Shown here in pieces: positions 1 to 7,310 of a stretch of 64,000 bases of DNA. The first letter of the stretch is position 1. Each line of letters starts with the position of its first letter. This DNA comes from Ga0077527 sp964433345. GTDB lineage: Bacteria > Pseudomonadota > Gammaproteobacteria > Burkholderiales > SG8-41. Made by a program: the position numbers and the translations under genes. A model generated the notes under the pieces. It had not been told where the DNA came from and did no database searches. It saw only the letters and a list, made by a program, of their open reading frames with translations. The stretch spans positions 24,221 to 88,220 of the forward strand of contig CAYSQJ010000010.1 of assembly GCA_964433345.1 (NCBI GenBank), given 5' to 3'.

Positions 1-993
1 CAGCACCAGCGCCATCGCGGTGGATGGCGACTCGACGCCCAGCCCCTGGTAGAACCAGGGCTTGTCGAGCACCCAGCCGAGCAGCCACAGGAAGCCGAGG
101 CTTGCGGCGAAAATCCAGACGATGCGCTTGATCACGTGTTTCAGCTTGAAGTGGCCGAGCTCGTGGGCCAGCACCGCCTCCACTTCCGGCGGCTCAAGCC
201 GCGACAGCAGGGTGTCGAAGAACACGATGCGCTTGGTCTTGCCGAAACCGGTGAAGTAGGCGTTGCCGTGGCTGGAGCGGCGCGAGCCGTCCATCACCAT
301 CAGGCCCTTGACCTTGAAGCCGCAGCGGTCGAGCAGGCGCTCGACGCGCTCCTTCATCGCGGCGTCGGTCAGCGGCGAGAACTTGTTGAACAGCGGCGCG
401 ATCCAGGTCGGGTAGACCGCGAGCATCACGATGTTGAAGGCCATCCAGGTCAGCCAGGCGTAGAGCCACCACCATTCGCCCATGCGTTCCATCAGCCACA
501 GCACGGTGGCGATCAGCGGCAGGCCCAGTGCCGCACCGAGCGCGAGGCCTTTGACGAAGTCGGCCCAGAACAGCGCCGGCGTGATCTTGTTGAAGCCGAA
601 ACGCTCCTCGATGACGAAGGTGCGGTAGAGATTGAGCGGAATGTCGATGACCATCGAGATCAGCGCCACGGCGGCGATCAGCGCAAGCCCGCGCAGGATG
701 CCGGGTTCGAACCAGGCTGCGCTGAGCCCGTGCAGGGCCTGCAGCCCGCCGCCGAAGGTGAAGGCAAGCGTCAGCGCGGTGCCGACCAGCAGGTCGACCG
801 TGCCGAGGCGGGATTTGGCGGCGGTGTAGTCGGCCGCGCGCTGGTGGGCATCGAGGGTGATGACGTCGGCGAACTGCGCCGGCACGGCATCGCGGTGGGC
901 GCGCACATGCGCGGCATGGCGCGCGGAAAGCCACAGCCGCAGCGCGGTCATCAGCAGCAGGGCTGCGAGGAAAATCAGTCCGAAAGTATGCAT
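1..993 (-). CDS. M48 family metallopeptidase, STE24/CAAX prenyl protease type (3' end cut by window)
   Basis: Membrane zinc metallopeptidase of the M48A (STE24) group. The visible 331 residues run off the window edge without a stop; full-length relatives are about 410-420 aa. The start ATG at 993 opens a hydrophobic segment (MHTFGLIFLAALLL). Several more membrane segments follow, then the zinc motif HELGH at residues 277-281, whose two His residues and Glu form the catalytic site, and further membrane segments after it. Family knowledge: such enzymes cleave membrane or misfolded proteins at the inner membrane; bacterial substrates are mostly unknown. It is divergent from orn with a 75-base gap. 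The family call is firm; the substrate is not known. Confidence 0.9.
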   Translation of the reverse strand, partial: MHTFGLIFLAALLLMTALRLWLSARHAAHVRAHRDAVPAQFADVITLDAHQRAADYTAAKSRLGTVDLLVGTALTLAFTFGGGLQALHGLSAAWFEPGILRGLALIAAVALISMVIDIPLNLYRTFVIEERFGFNKITPALFWADFVKGLALGAALGLPLIATVLWLMERMGEWWWLYAWLTWMAFNIVMLAVYPTWIAPLFNKFSPLTDAAMKERVERLLDRCGFKVKGLMVMDGSRRSSHGNAYFTGFGKTKRIVFFDTLLSRLEPPEVEAVLAHELGHFKLKHVIKRIVWIFAASLGFLWLLGWVLDKPWFYQGLGVESPSTAMALVL

Positions 994-1068
994 ATTCTCT
1001 GGATGGGGGTTTCGGCCTTATGACACAATGCGTGTCTGAAAATTCACGGTCCGAACGACAAATTTATT

Positions 1069-1614
1069 ATGGCACAGGATCCCAACGCCCTTATCTGGAT
1101 CGACATGGAGATGAGCGGGCTCGACCCCGAGATCGAGCGCGTGCTCGAGATCGCGATCGTCATCACCGATTCCCAGCTCAACACCGTCGCCGAGGCGCCG
1201 GTGCTGGTGATCCATCAGCCCGACTCGCTGCTCGATGCCATGGACAACTGGAACAAATCAACCCATAAGAAGTCCGGCCTGATTGACCGGGTCAAGGCAT
1301 CGACCCTGACCGAGGCACAGGCCGAGGCGCAGATGATAGGTTTCCTCGAGCAGCATGTGCCGAAGGGCGTGTCGCCGATCTGTGGCAACTCGGTGCACCA
1401 GGACCGGCGTTTCCTGGTCAAGTACCTGCCGAAGCTGGACGAGTATTTCCACTACCGGCTGATCGACGTCAGCACGCTGAAGGAGCTGGCGCGGCGCTGG
1501 AAACCCGAGGTCATCGCCGGCATGGTCAAGCATGGCAAGCACGAGGCGCTCGCCGACATCCACGAATCGATCGCCGAACTGCGCTACTACCGCGAACAGA
1601 TCATGAAAATCTGA
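1069..1614 (+). CDS. orn: oligoribonuclease
   Basis: DEDDh-family 3'-5' exonuclease that degrades 2-5 nt RNA to mononucleotides, including pGpG, the last step of c-di-GMP turnover. The 181 aa length is typical. Motif I is WIDMEMSGLDP with metal ligands D12 and E14. The GNSVHQDRRFL block, the YRLIDVSTLKELA block (Asp of motif II) and the C-terminal H-x4-D block (HEALADIHESIAELRYYR, motif III) are all present. It starts with ATG just after an AT-rich stretch and is divergent from the M48 protease gene, a common arrangement in betaproteobacteria. Two GGDEF proteins elsewhere in this window make a link to c-di-GMP clearance reasonable, but that is inference. Confidence 0.97.
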   Translation: MAQDPNALIWIDMEMSGLDPEIERVLEIAIVITDSQLNTVAEAPVLVIHQPDSLLDAMDNWNKSTHKKSGLIDRVKASTLTEAQAEAQMIGFLEQHVPKGVSPICGNSVHQDRRFLVKYLPKLDEYFHYRLIDVSTLKELARRWKPEVIAGMVKHGKHEALADIHESIAELRYYREQIMKI

Positions 1615-1636
1615 GTCCGCGGGGGGTAGCCCGGTT

Positions 1637-1843
1637 TCAGTCCAGCTTCAGGTCGCCGTCGAATTTCACTTCCAGCGCCAGCGTGCCGACGCTGAGCGTC
1701 ATCGCCACCGGCAGCGTCTCGCTGCCTTTCAGCTTGCCGTCCTCGATCGCCTTGCGCACCGCCTTCTCGATGGCGAGCTGCGAATTGACGCCGACGGTCT
1801 TCAGGAACTTGCGGATGCTCATGTTGAGGGCTTCGTCGTTCAT
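1637..1843 (-). CDS. DUF6494 family small protein
   Basis: A 68-residue protein starting MNDEALNMSIRKFLK and rich in Lys and Glu. Its order is a short helical N-terminal half (VGVNSQLAIEKAVRKAIEDGK) followed by a probable beta-rich end (AMTLSVGTLALEVKFDGD). This matches my recollection of DUF6494, a family of unknown function common in proteobacteria. It is convergent with orn (22-base gap). An AAGGAG-like ribosome site lies upstream of the ATG. Nothing in the sequence indicates a partner or reaction. Confidence 0.75.
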   Translation of the reverse strand: MNDEALNMSIRKFLKTVGVNSQLAIEKAVRKAIEDGKLKGSETLPVAMTLSVGTLALEVKFDGDLKLD

Positions 1844-1880
1844 GGTGTGCTCCTTGGGTAAAACAAGGTCAAAAGCATTC

Positions 1881-1998
1881 AGCCACAGAGGTCACAGAGG
1901 ATCTCGATACCCCCTTGAGGGGTACACAGAGAAAAACCAGGGCCAGGGCAGTTTTCGGGTTTTGAATTCCTCTGTGCTCTCTGTGGCCTCTGTGGCTA
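1881..1998. repeat. intergenic palindromic repeat of the CCACAGAGG type
   Basis: The left arm (1881-1932) carries AGCCACAGAGGTCACAGAGG and then ACACAGAG. The right arm (1968-1998) carries the reverse complement order, TCCTCTGTG, CTCTGTGG and CCTCTGTGGCT. Between them lies a second small hairpin, TACCCC-cttga-GGGGTA (about 1908-1924). The whole unit sits between the DUF6494 start and the pgi stop and could fold into one long imperfect hairpin. Repeats of this look occur scattered in many environmental proteobacterial genomes (recollection). It could also end pgi transcription. Confidence 0.6.
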
Positions 1999-2004
1999 AA
2001 GGGT

Positions 2005-3678
2005 TTAAGGGTTTTTCGTTTTAACGTAATTCACCAACCCGTTGGTCGATGCGTCGTGTTTTGTCGCGGACGCGGGTGATGAAAACTCGGGCAGCAGGCT
2101 GTCGGCCAGGGTCTTGCCGTGTTCGACGCCCCACTGGTCGAAGGCGTTGATGTCCCACAGTGCGCTCTGCACGTAGGTGCGGTGTTCGTAGAGCGCGAGC
2201 AGGGCGCCGAGGCTGCGCGGCGTCAGCGCGTCCAGCAGCAGCATGTTGCTCGGGCGGTTGCCGGGCAGGGCCTGGTGGGGCGAGAGCCGCGCGGCTTCGC
2301 GCTCGCCCGCGCCGCCGGCGCAAAGCGCGGCCGCGGTCTCGGCGGCGGTCACGCCCTGCATCAGCAGCGCCGACTGCGCAAAGCAATTGGCGAGCATCAG
2401 TGCGTGGGTGCCGGCATCGGCATCGCTCCGCGGCGCCCCCCAGGAGGACTTGCTTCGCGGCGAGCAGCAGGCGATGAAATCGACCGGGACCGGTCGCGTG
2501 CCCTGGTGCAGCATCTGGAAGTAGGCATGCTGGCCCTCAGTGCCGGCACCGCCCCAGAGCGCCGCGCCGCTGTCATGGCGCAGCGGCCTGCCCTTGCGGC
2601 TGACGCTCTTGCCGAGGCTTTCCATTTCGAGCTGCTGCAGCCAGGCGGGCAGCAGCTCCAGCCCGGGGCCGTAGGGCACCACCGCCCGCGAGTCCATGCC
2701 GAAAAAATTGGCATGCCAGAGGCCGGTCAGCGCCATCAGCACCGGCAGGTTGTTCTGCAGCGGCGTTTGCGCGAAATGCGCGTCCATGGCGGCTGCACCG
2801 GCGAGCATGTCATCGAAACGGTCAGCGCCCATCGCGATCATCGCCGGCAGGCCGACGGCTGACCACAGCGAATAACGGCCGCCGACCCAGTCCCACATCG
2901 GAAAAATCCGTTCCGGCGGCACGCCGAAGGCATGCGCCGCTTCGGCATTTGCGGTCACCGCGGCGAAATGCATGCCATGGCCGGAGGCCGCGAATCCGGA
3001 CTGCAGCCAGTCGCGAGCGGCGCGGGCATTGAGCAGCGTCTCCCGGGTCGAGAAACTCTTGGACTGGATGATGACCAGCGTGGTTTCGGGATCCAGTGCC
3101 GCCAGTGTCCGCGCCAGCGGCTCGCCGGGCGTGGTTGCGAAATGCACGCGCGGCCTGCCCTCGTCCGGTGCGCAGGCGCCCGCGGCCAGCGCGGGGCCCA
3201 GGGCCGAGCCGCCGATGCCGAGGCTCAGCACATCGCGGATCGCGCGGCCGCTCGCGCCCGCAACGCGGCCTTCGCCCAGTGCGCCGGTGAATGCGCGCAT
3301 GGCCGCGAGCACGCTGCGCACTTCGCGCGGCGCGGCATCGCCGGCGCGCAGCGCCGTGTGCCAGGCGGCGCGTTTTTCGGTGGTGTTGACTCGTTTGCCG
3401 GCAAGCAGCTCGGCGATCCGCGCTTCGAGGCCGCGCTCGTGGGCCAGTGCCAGCAGCAGGTCCAGAGTTTCGGGAACGATCAGGCACTTCGAATAATCGA
3501 GCAGCAGGCCGCAGGCCTCGGTGGAGAAACGAGTGAAACGCTGCGGGTCGGCGGCGAACAGTTCGCGCAAGTGGCGTTGCTGCCAGGTCTTGCGGTGTGC
3601 CGCCAGCGCGCGCCATGCAGGCGCGCGCGTCAGTGCAGCGGAGCTTTTCCTGTTCTGTCCTGCAGGCATGGCCGGCAT
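2005..3678 (-). CDS. pgi: glucose-6-phosphate isomerase
   Basis: Cytoplasmic enzyme of glycolysis and gluconeogenesis interconverting glucose 6-phosphate and fructose 6-phosphate. The 557 aa length fits the bacterial long form. Both family signatures are present: DWVGGRYSLWSAVGLP, and ALWDINAFDQWGVEHGK near the C-terminus with the catalytic Lys. The His of GTEGQHAYFQ and the LLPAWLQQLEMESLGK block are also in place. The N-terminal block NTTEKRAAWHTALR is typical. Residues about 404-420 (CCSPRSKSSWGAPRSDADAG) do not look like the family and replace the usual short segment before ANCFAQS; see the separate entry. The gene ends close to the palindromic repeat. ATG start chosen at 3678; a later start is possible. 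Confidence 0.95.
   Translation of the reverse strand: MPAMPAGQNRKSSAALTRAPAWRALAAHRKTWQQRHLRELFAADPQRFTRFSTEACGLLLDYSKCLIVPETLDLLLALAHERGLEARIAELLAGKRVNTTEKRAAWHTALRAGDAAPREVRSVLAAMRAFTGALGEGRVAGASGRAIRDVLSLGIGGSALGPALAAGACAPDEGRPRVHFATTPGEPLARTLAALDPETTLVIIQSKSFSTRETLLNARAARDWLQSGFAASGHGMHFAAVTANAEAAHAFGVPPERIFPMWDWVGGRYSLWSAVGLPAMIAMGADRFDDMLAGAAAMDAHFAQTPLQNNLPVLMALTGLWHANFFGMDSRAVVPYGPGLELLPAWLQQLEMESLGKSVSRKGRPLRHDSGAALWGGAGTEGQHAYFQMLHQGTRPVPVDFIACCSPRSKSSWGAPRSDADAGTHALMLANCFAQSALLMQGVTAAETAAALCAGGAGEREAARLSPHQALPGNRPSNMLLLDALTPRSLGALLALYEHRTYVQSALWDINAFDQWGVEHGKTLADSLLPEFSSPASATKHDASTNGLVNYVKTKNP
2421..2467. repeat. possible small repeat element inserted in frame in pgi
   Basis: These 47 bases contain near-palindromic ends, CGCTCCGCGGCG and CTTCGCGGCGAG, around CCCCCCAGGAGGACTTG. 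On the coding strand they give SPRSKSSWGAPRSDA, which breaks the conserved pgi block that normally leads to ANCFAQS. Length is kept in frame, so pgi stays open. The base pattern, not the protein, looks repeat-like. Only one copy is visible in this window, so the repeat call rests on structure and on recollection of similar elements in betaproteobacteria. Confidence 0.4.
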
Positions 3679-3741
3679 TGTACCCCGAGGCTGCCGCGGC
3701 AGCGACGTTTACAATAGCGACATCTCAACGGAGGATCCTGC

Positions 3742-4098
3742 ATGCTGGGCGCGCTCACCGTACTGCTGGTTTTCCAGCTCGCCGGAGAAATCATCGTGCA
3801 GTTTGCCGGACTGCCGATACCAGGTCCGGTGATCGGCCTGCTGCTGCTGTTCCTCGGCCTCTGCGTGCGCGGCAGTCTCGCCGCGCCGTTGCGCGAAACC
3901 GCCAACGGCATCCTGCAGCACCTGTCGCTGCTGTTCGTGCCGGCGGGCGTCGGCGTGATGGTGCATTTTTCGCGGGTCGCCGGCGAGTGGCTGCCGATAC
4001 TCGCCGCGGTGATCATCAGCACCGCGCTGGCGATCGCCGTCAGCGCGCTGGTGATGCAGGCGATGGTCCGCGGCCGCCGTGACGGGGAAGAGCATTGA
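3742..4098 (+). CDS. CidA/LrgA family protein
   Basis: Small integral membrane protein of 118 aa with four predicted membrane segments and the family block AGLPIPGPVIGLLLLFLGL. CidA/LrgA proteins are holin-like and work with an LrgB partner; in various bacteria the pair affects murein hydrolase activity, programmed lysis or export of small organic acids such as pyruvate. A strong ribosome site (GGAGG) lies 8 bases before the ATG. The stop codon overlaps the TTG start of the lrgB-like gene, so the two are translationally coupled. Divergent from pgi. Confidence 0.88.
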   Translation: MLGALTVLLVFQLAGEIIVQFAGLPIPGPVIGLLLLFLGLCVRGSLAAPLRETANGILQHLSLLFVPAGVGVMVHFSRVAGEWLPILAAVIISTALAIAVSALVMQAMVRGRRDGEEH

Positions 4099-4820
4099 CC
4101 CCGCGCATTGCCGATGTCTGGGTCTATCTGTCGGCGAGCCCGCTGCTCGGGCTCACGCTGACGCTGGTCGCCTACCAGGCCGGATACTGGGTCTACCAGA
4201 GGGCCGGATTCAATCCGCTGTTGAACCCGGTGCTGCTGGCGATCATCATGCTGGTCAGCGCGCTGACCCTGACCGGAACGCCGTACGCCACGTACTTCGA
4301 CGGTGCCCAGTTCGTGCACTTCCTGCTCGGTCCGGCGACGGTGGCGCTGGCTGTTCCCCTCTACCTGCAGTTCGACAAACTGAAAAAACTGGCGCTGCCG
4401 CTGGCTGTTGCCTTGCTGGCCGGATCGCTGACGGCGATCGTGTCGGCGGTGGGCATCGCCTGGGCGCTGGGCGCCGCCGACAGCACGCTGCTGTCCCTGG
4501 CGCCGAAGTCGGTGACCACGCCGATTGCAATGGGCATTGCCGAGAAGCTCGGCGGCATTCCTTCGCTGACCGCGGTGCTGGTGATGCTGACCGGCGTCAG
4601 CGGCTCGGTGATGGCCAAGTACATCCTCGACGGGCTGCGGATCTTCGACCATGGCGTGCGCGGTTTCGCCGCGGGCATTGCCGCCCACGGCATCGGCACC
4701 GCGCGCGCCTTTCATGTCAGCGAGCAGGCCGGCGCCTTCGCCGGCCTCGGCATGGGCCTCAACGGTCTTGTTACCGCAATCCTCGCCCCCTTGCTGCTAC
4801 TGTTGTGGAGAACCTTCTGA
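4095..4820 (+). CDS. LrgB family protein
   Basis: Membrane protein of 241 aa with about six to seven hydrophobic segments. The family blocks are clear: NPLLNPVLLAIIML, FLLGPATVALAVPLY, LAPKSVTTPIAM and RGFAAGIAAHGIGTARAF. It forms the partner of the preceding LrgA-type protein (lrgAB/cidAB pair). The start is TTG at 4095, overlapping the upstream stop in TTGA. The only alternative would be further inside and would lose the N-terminus. The end overlaps the next gene in TGATG. The operon suggests joint membrane function; the actual substrate or effect is not readable from sequence. Confidence 0.9.
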   Translation: MTPRIADVWVYLSASPLLGLTLTLVAYQAGYWVYQRAGFNPLLNPVLLAIIMLVSALTLTGTPYATYFDGAQFVHFLLGPATVALAVPLYLQFDKLKKLALPLAVALLAGSLTAIVSAVGIAWALGAADSTLLSLAPKSVTTPIAMGIAEKLGGIPSLTAVLVMLTGVSGSVMAKYILDGLRIFDHGVRGFAAGIAAHGIGTARAFHVSEQAGAFAGLGMGLNGLVTAILAPLLLLLWRTF

Positions 4821-5545
4821 TGCATGACGTCATCACCGCAATCACCCGCGCCGCGCGCAATCTCTTCGATCCGCGCATCGTCGCCATCGTGTTCCTGCCG
4901 ATGCTCGGCAGCGTGCTGTTGTGGAGCGTGCTGGCCTGGCTGTTCTGGGACAGCTGGACCGGCGGCATCGCCGGCGCGATGGCCTCGACCACGGTCGCCG
5001 GCTGGCTGCAGGGCTGGAGCGCGCTGTGGGTGATCGACTACACGGCGGCCTTCGTGGTGCTGGTGGGCCAGCTGCCGGCGATCTATGTCACCGCGCTGCT
5101 GATCACCGAAACCTTCGCGATGCCGGTGATCGTGCGTTTTGTCGCCGAGCGCCACCACCCGCAACTCGCACGCTCGGCGGGCGGCACGCTGGCCGGTGGC
5201 CTGCTCAATGCCGCGGGCGGCATCGCGGTGTTCGCCCTGCTGTGGATATTCACTTTGCCGCTGTGGCTGACCGGCATCGGCGCGGTGCTGGCGCCCTTGC
5301 TGACTTCGGCCTGGCTTGTGCAGCGCCTGCTGCGCTACGACGCGCTGGCGGAGCACGCCAGCCGCGAGGAATATGCGGAACTCGTGCGCCGCTCCCGCGG
5401 CGACCTGTTCCTGCTCGGCGTACTGGTGTCACTGCTGCTCTACGTGCCGGTGGTCAACCTGCTGGTGCCGGTGCTGGGCGGGCTTGCGTTCACGCATTTC
5501 TGCCTGTCGCGGCTGGCGGGCGCCCGCGCGAGTGCGACCCGGTGA
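4820..5545 (+). CDS. EI24 domain-containing membrane protein
   Basis: A 241 aa membrane protein starting MHDVITAITRAARNLFDPRI, with long hydrophobic segments and the C-terminal pattern YVPVVNLLVPVLGGLAFTHF. This matches the EI24/CysZ-like family (Pfam EI24). CysZ itself is a sulfate channel, but the distant members found in betaproteobacteria are not characterised. The ATG at 4820 overlaps the lrgB stop codon by one base, so it is coupled to lrgAB. The basic loop REEYAELVRRSRGD is probably cytoplasmic. Family call fairly sure, function open. Confidence 0.75.
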   Translation: MHDVITAITRAARNLFDPRIVAIVFLPMLGSVLLWSVLAWLFWDSWTGGIAGAMASTTVAGWLQGWSALWVIDYTAAFVVLVGQLPAIYVTALLITETFAMPVIVRFVAERHHPQLARSAGGTLAGGLLNAAGGIAVFALLWIFTLPLWLTGIGAVLAPLLTSAWLVQRLLRYDALAEHASREEYAELVRRSRGDLFLLGVLVSLLLYVPVVNLLVPVLGGLAFTHFCLSRLAGARASATR

Positions 5546-5603
5546 CCGGGTTGTTGTAAATTCGGTCATGGCATGCCCCGGAGTGAAATCCCGGAATAAT
5601 TAG

Positions 5604-5616
5604 TAACTATTTGATC
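5604..5616 (+). promoter_or_regulatory. AT-rich IHF-like motif upstream of the cupin gene
   Basis: Reads TAACTATTTGATC. The inverse of the IHF consensus is YAANNNNTTGATW; only the last base differs. It lies in a short AT-rich island (5597-5629) just before the cupin start codon, in an otherwise GC-rich region. Related sites occur at four other places in this window. Confidence 0.4.
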
Positions 5617-5629
5617 TTATTGATAAATT

Positions 5630-6271
5630 ATGACAACACATGAACTTCATTTTTTTCGTGACCAGCTGGCGCAGGGGCAGGTCCTGGAACTGCCCGCGGG
5701 TTGCAATCGCGCGCTGTATCTGCGCTCCGGCAGCCTGCGCCTGAGTTCGACCGAACATGCAGTCGCACTTGCGGCCAACGATGCCTGGCATTCGCGCGCG
5801 GCCTGCAAGCTGATCGCGGGTCCGGCTGGCGCGGAAATCTATCGATGGGAGCTGCGACGGACCTCGGAATCCTCGACTCCGGGGCAGGCGATACTTGTTG
5901 CGCCGCTGGTGCTGGATTCCGCCGGGCAATACCTGCTGCGCTGTGACCGCGTCGACTTTCCCCCCGGCGGCATTGCCTACACTCACACCCATCGCGGCCC
6001 CGGTATCCGTTGCCTGCTTGCCGGAAGCCTCAAGGTCGAAGTCAATGGCAGCACCCATGACATCAAACCGGGCGAGCCCTGGTTCGAGGCGGGATCCGAT
6101 CCCGTGCTGGCGATAGCCTCCGCGAGCACCGCGACTTCGTTCGCCCGGGTGATGATATTGCCGGCGGAACTCGCCGGTAAAAGCTCCATCCGCTATGTAT
6201 TGCCCGAAGACCAGGACAAACCCAAGCGGCAGACCTACCAGATGTTCATCGATGAAGACATCAGCCTCTGA
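5630..6271 (+). CDS. cupin domain-containing protein
   Basis: A 213 aa soluble protein. The second half carries a recognisable cupin: PPGGIAYTHTHRGPGIRCLLAGSLKVEVNG with His residues in motif 1, then PGEPWFEAGSDPVLA as motif 2. The first half (GCNRALYLRSGSLRLS, ANDAWHSRA) looks like a second, degenerate cupin, so this may be a bicupin. It lies just upstream of the AraC gene and the molybdenum hydroxylase genes on the same strand, which suggests a role as ligand sensor or isomerase in the furan cluster, but no catalytic role can be assigned. Start ATG follows an AT-rich island. Confidence 0.65.
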   Translation: MTTHELHFFRDQLAQGQVLELPAGCNRALYLRSGSLRLSSTEHAVALAANDAWHSRAACKLIAGPAGAEIYRWELRRTSESSTPGQAILVAPLVLDSAGQYLLRCDRVDFPPGGIAYTHTHRGPGIRCLLAGSLKVEVNGSTHDIKPGEPWFEAGSDPVLAIASASTATSFARVMILPAELAGKSSIRYVLPEDQDKPKRQTYQMFIDEDISL

Positions 6272-6320
6272 GCGGAGTTGCCGGGTCCGCGGCGCGCAGC
6301 CGGCGGCCTGAACCGAAGCC

Positions 6321-7196
6321 ATGTCCAGGGTGATCAGGTTTGTCAAAGGCCCGTTCGGCCGGGCGGCCCTGCTCGACATGAATGCGCCGCTGGTGACCCA
6401 TGCGCATCATCACTGCCATGCGCTGATCAAGGCCGGCGGCGCCGATGCGCTGTTCCAGGTGCAGGGCCTTCCCTGCCCGCTGACCGACAGCCAGGCCGTG
6501 CTGGTCAATGCCTGGGAGCCGCATGCCTATATGCACCAGCAGCATGCCGCGGCCACGACGGAAATTCTTGCCCTTTACATCGAGCCGGAGTGGCTGGAAA
6601 CGGCAATGCCGGGGAGCTGCCGCGGAACGCGGCTGTTCACGCGTCCGGTCATCACGCTGACGCCACGGGCGCTGCGGCTGGCGCTGGATCTGGCCTGTTC
6701 CCTGCGCGACGGGATCGCGGACGTTGACGCGCGCCTCGAGAACCAGCTCGCTGAGCTGATGATTGCGGTGATTGCCCCGTTTTATCCGGCGAAGCGCGCA
6801 CCCTGTCCTGATGTGCGGATCGCCGCCGCGCGGATGCCCGGGGACGGGCGCATCCGGCGCGCCATGGCGATCATGCAGCAGAACGTCGGTGCCGGCATGG
6901 ACATGGGTGCGGTCGCGGCGCGATGCGGACTGTCACGCGCGCATTTTTTCGAGCTGTTCCGCCGCACGACCAGCATCACGCCGGTGATCTACAGCAACGA
7001 GCTGCGCATGGAGGTCGCGTTCGACCGGCTGGCCTGTTCCCCCGATCCGGTGGCCAGCGTGGCGGAACGCCTCGGATTCTCGGCGCCGGGTCACTTCACG
7101 CGGTTCTTTCTCGGCCATATCGGGGTCACCCCCCGCGCCTATCGCCAGGCGGTCAACGGCGACGCATCCGCATCCCGCAGCCGGATTTCGCGCTGA
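6321..7196 (+). CDS. AraC family transcriptional regulator
   Basis: A 291 aa protein. The N-terminal part (LLDMNAPLVTHAHHHCHALIKAGG) is an AraC-type cupin ligand-binding domain. The C-terminal 100 residues hold two helix-turn-helix units: DMGAVAARCGLSRAHFFELFRR and DPVASVAERLGFSAPGHFTRFF, ending in GVTPRAYR, the standard AraC signature. It lies directly before the hydroxylase operon with 114 bases between, so it is the best candidate regulator of that operon. In C. basilensis the hmf genes have a LysR regulator instead, so this would be a different control. The effector is unknown. Confidence 0.88.
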   Translation: MSRVIRFVKGPFGRAALLDMNAPLVTHAHHHCHALIKAGGADALFQVQGLPCPLTDSQAVLVNAWEPHAYMHQQHAAATTEILALYIEPEWLETAMPGSCRGTRLFTRPVITLTPRALRLALDLACSLRDGIADVDARLENQLAELMIAVIAPFYPAKRAPCPDVRIAAARMPGDGRIRRAMAIMQQNVGAGMDMGAVAARCGLSRAHFFELFRRTTSITPVIYSNELRMEVAFDRLACSPDPVASVAERLGFSAPGHFTRFFLGHIGVTPRAYRQAVNGDASASRSRISR

Positions 7197-7310
7197 TTGC
7201 AGCGGCCCGGCTGCCGGCATCGGGCAAAAATCCGACTGCAGGGTAATTCCGGAGCATTCGCGGCGCCGGGGATGTGCCTAGAATCGGAAAGTCATTCCGC
7301 CGGTTCATTC

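Noticed and set aside
1908..1924. Stand-alone terminator hairpin TACCCC/GGGGTA
   Set aside because: Weak stem without a T-run; treated as part of the larger repeat.
4079..4819. Upstream part of the 488-codon frame leading to the EI24 gene
   Set aside because: It overlaps lrgB in another frame; translation is low-complexity. The ATG at 4820 fits the TGATG overlap and the family start.
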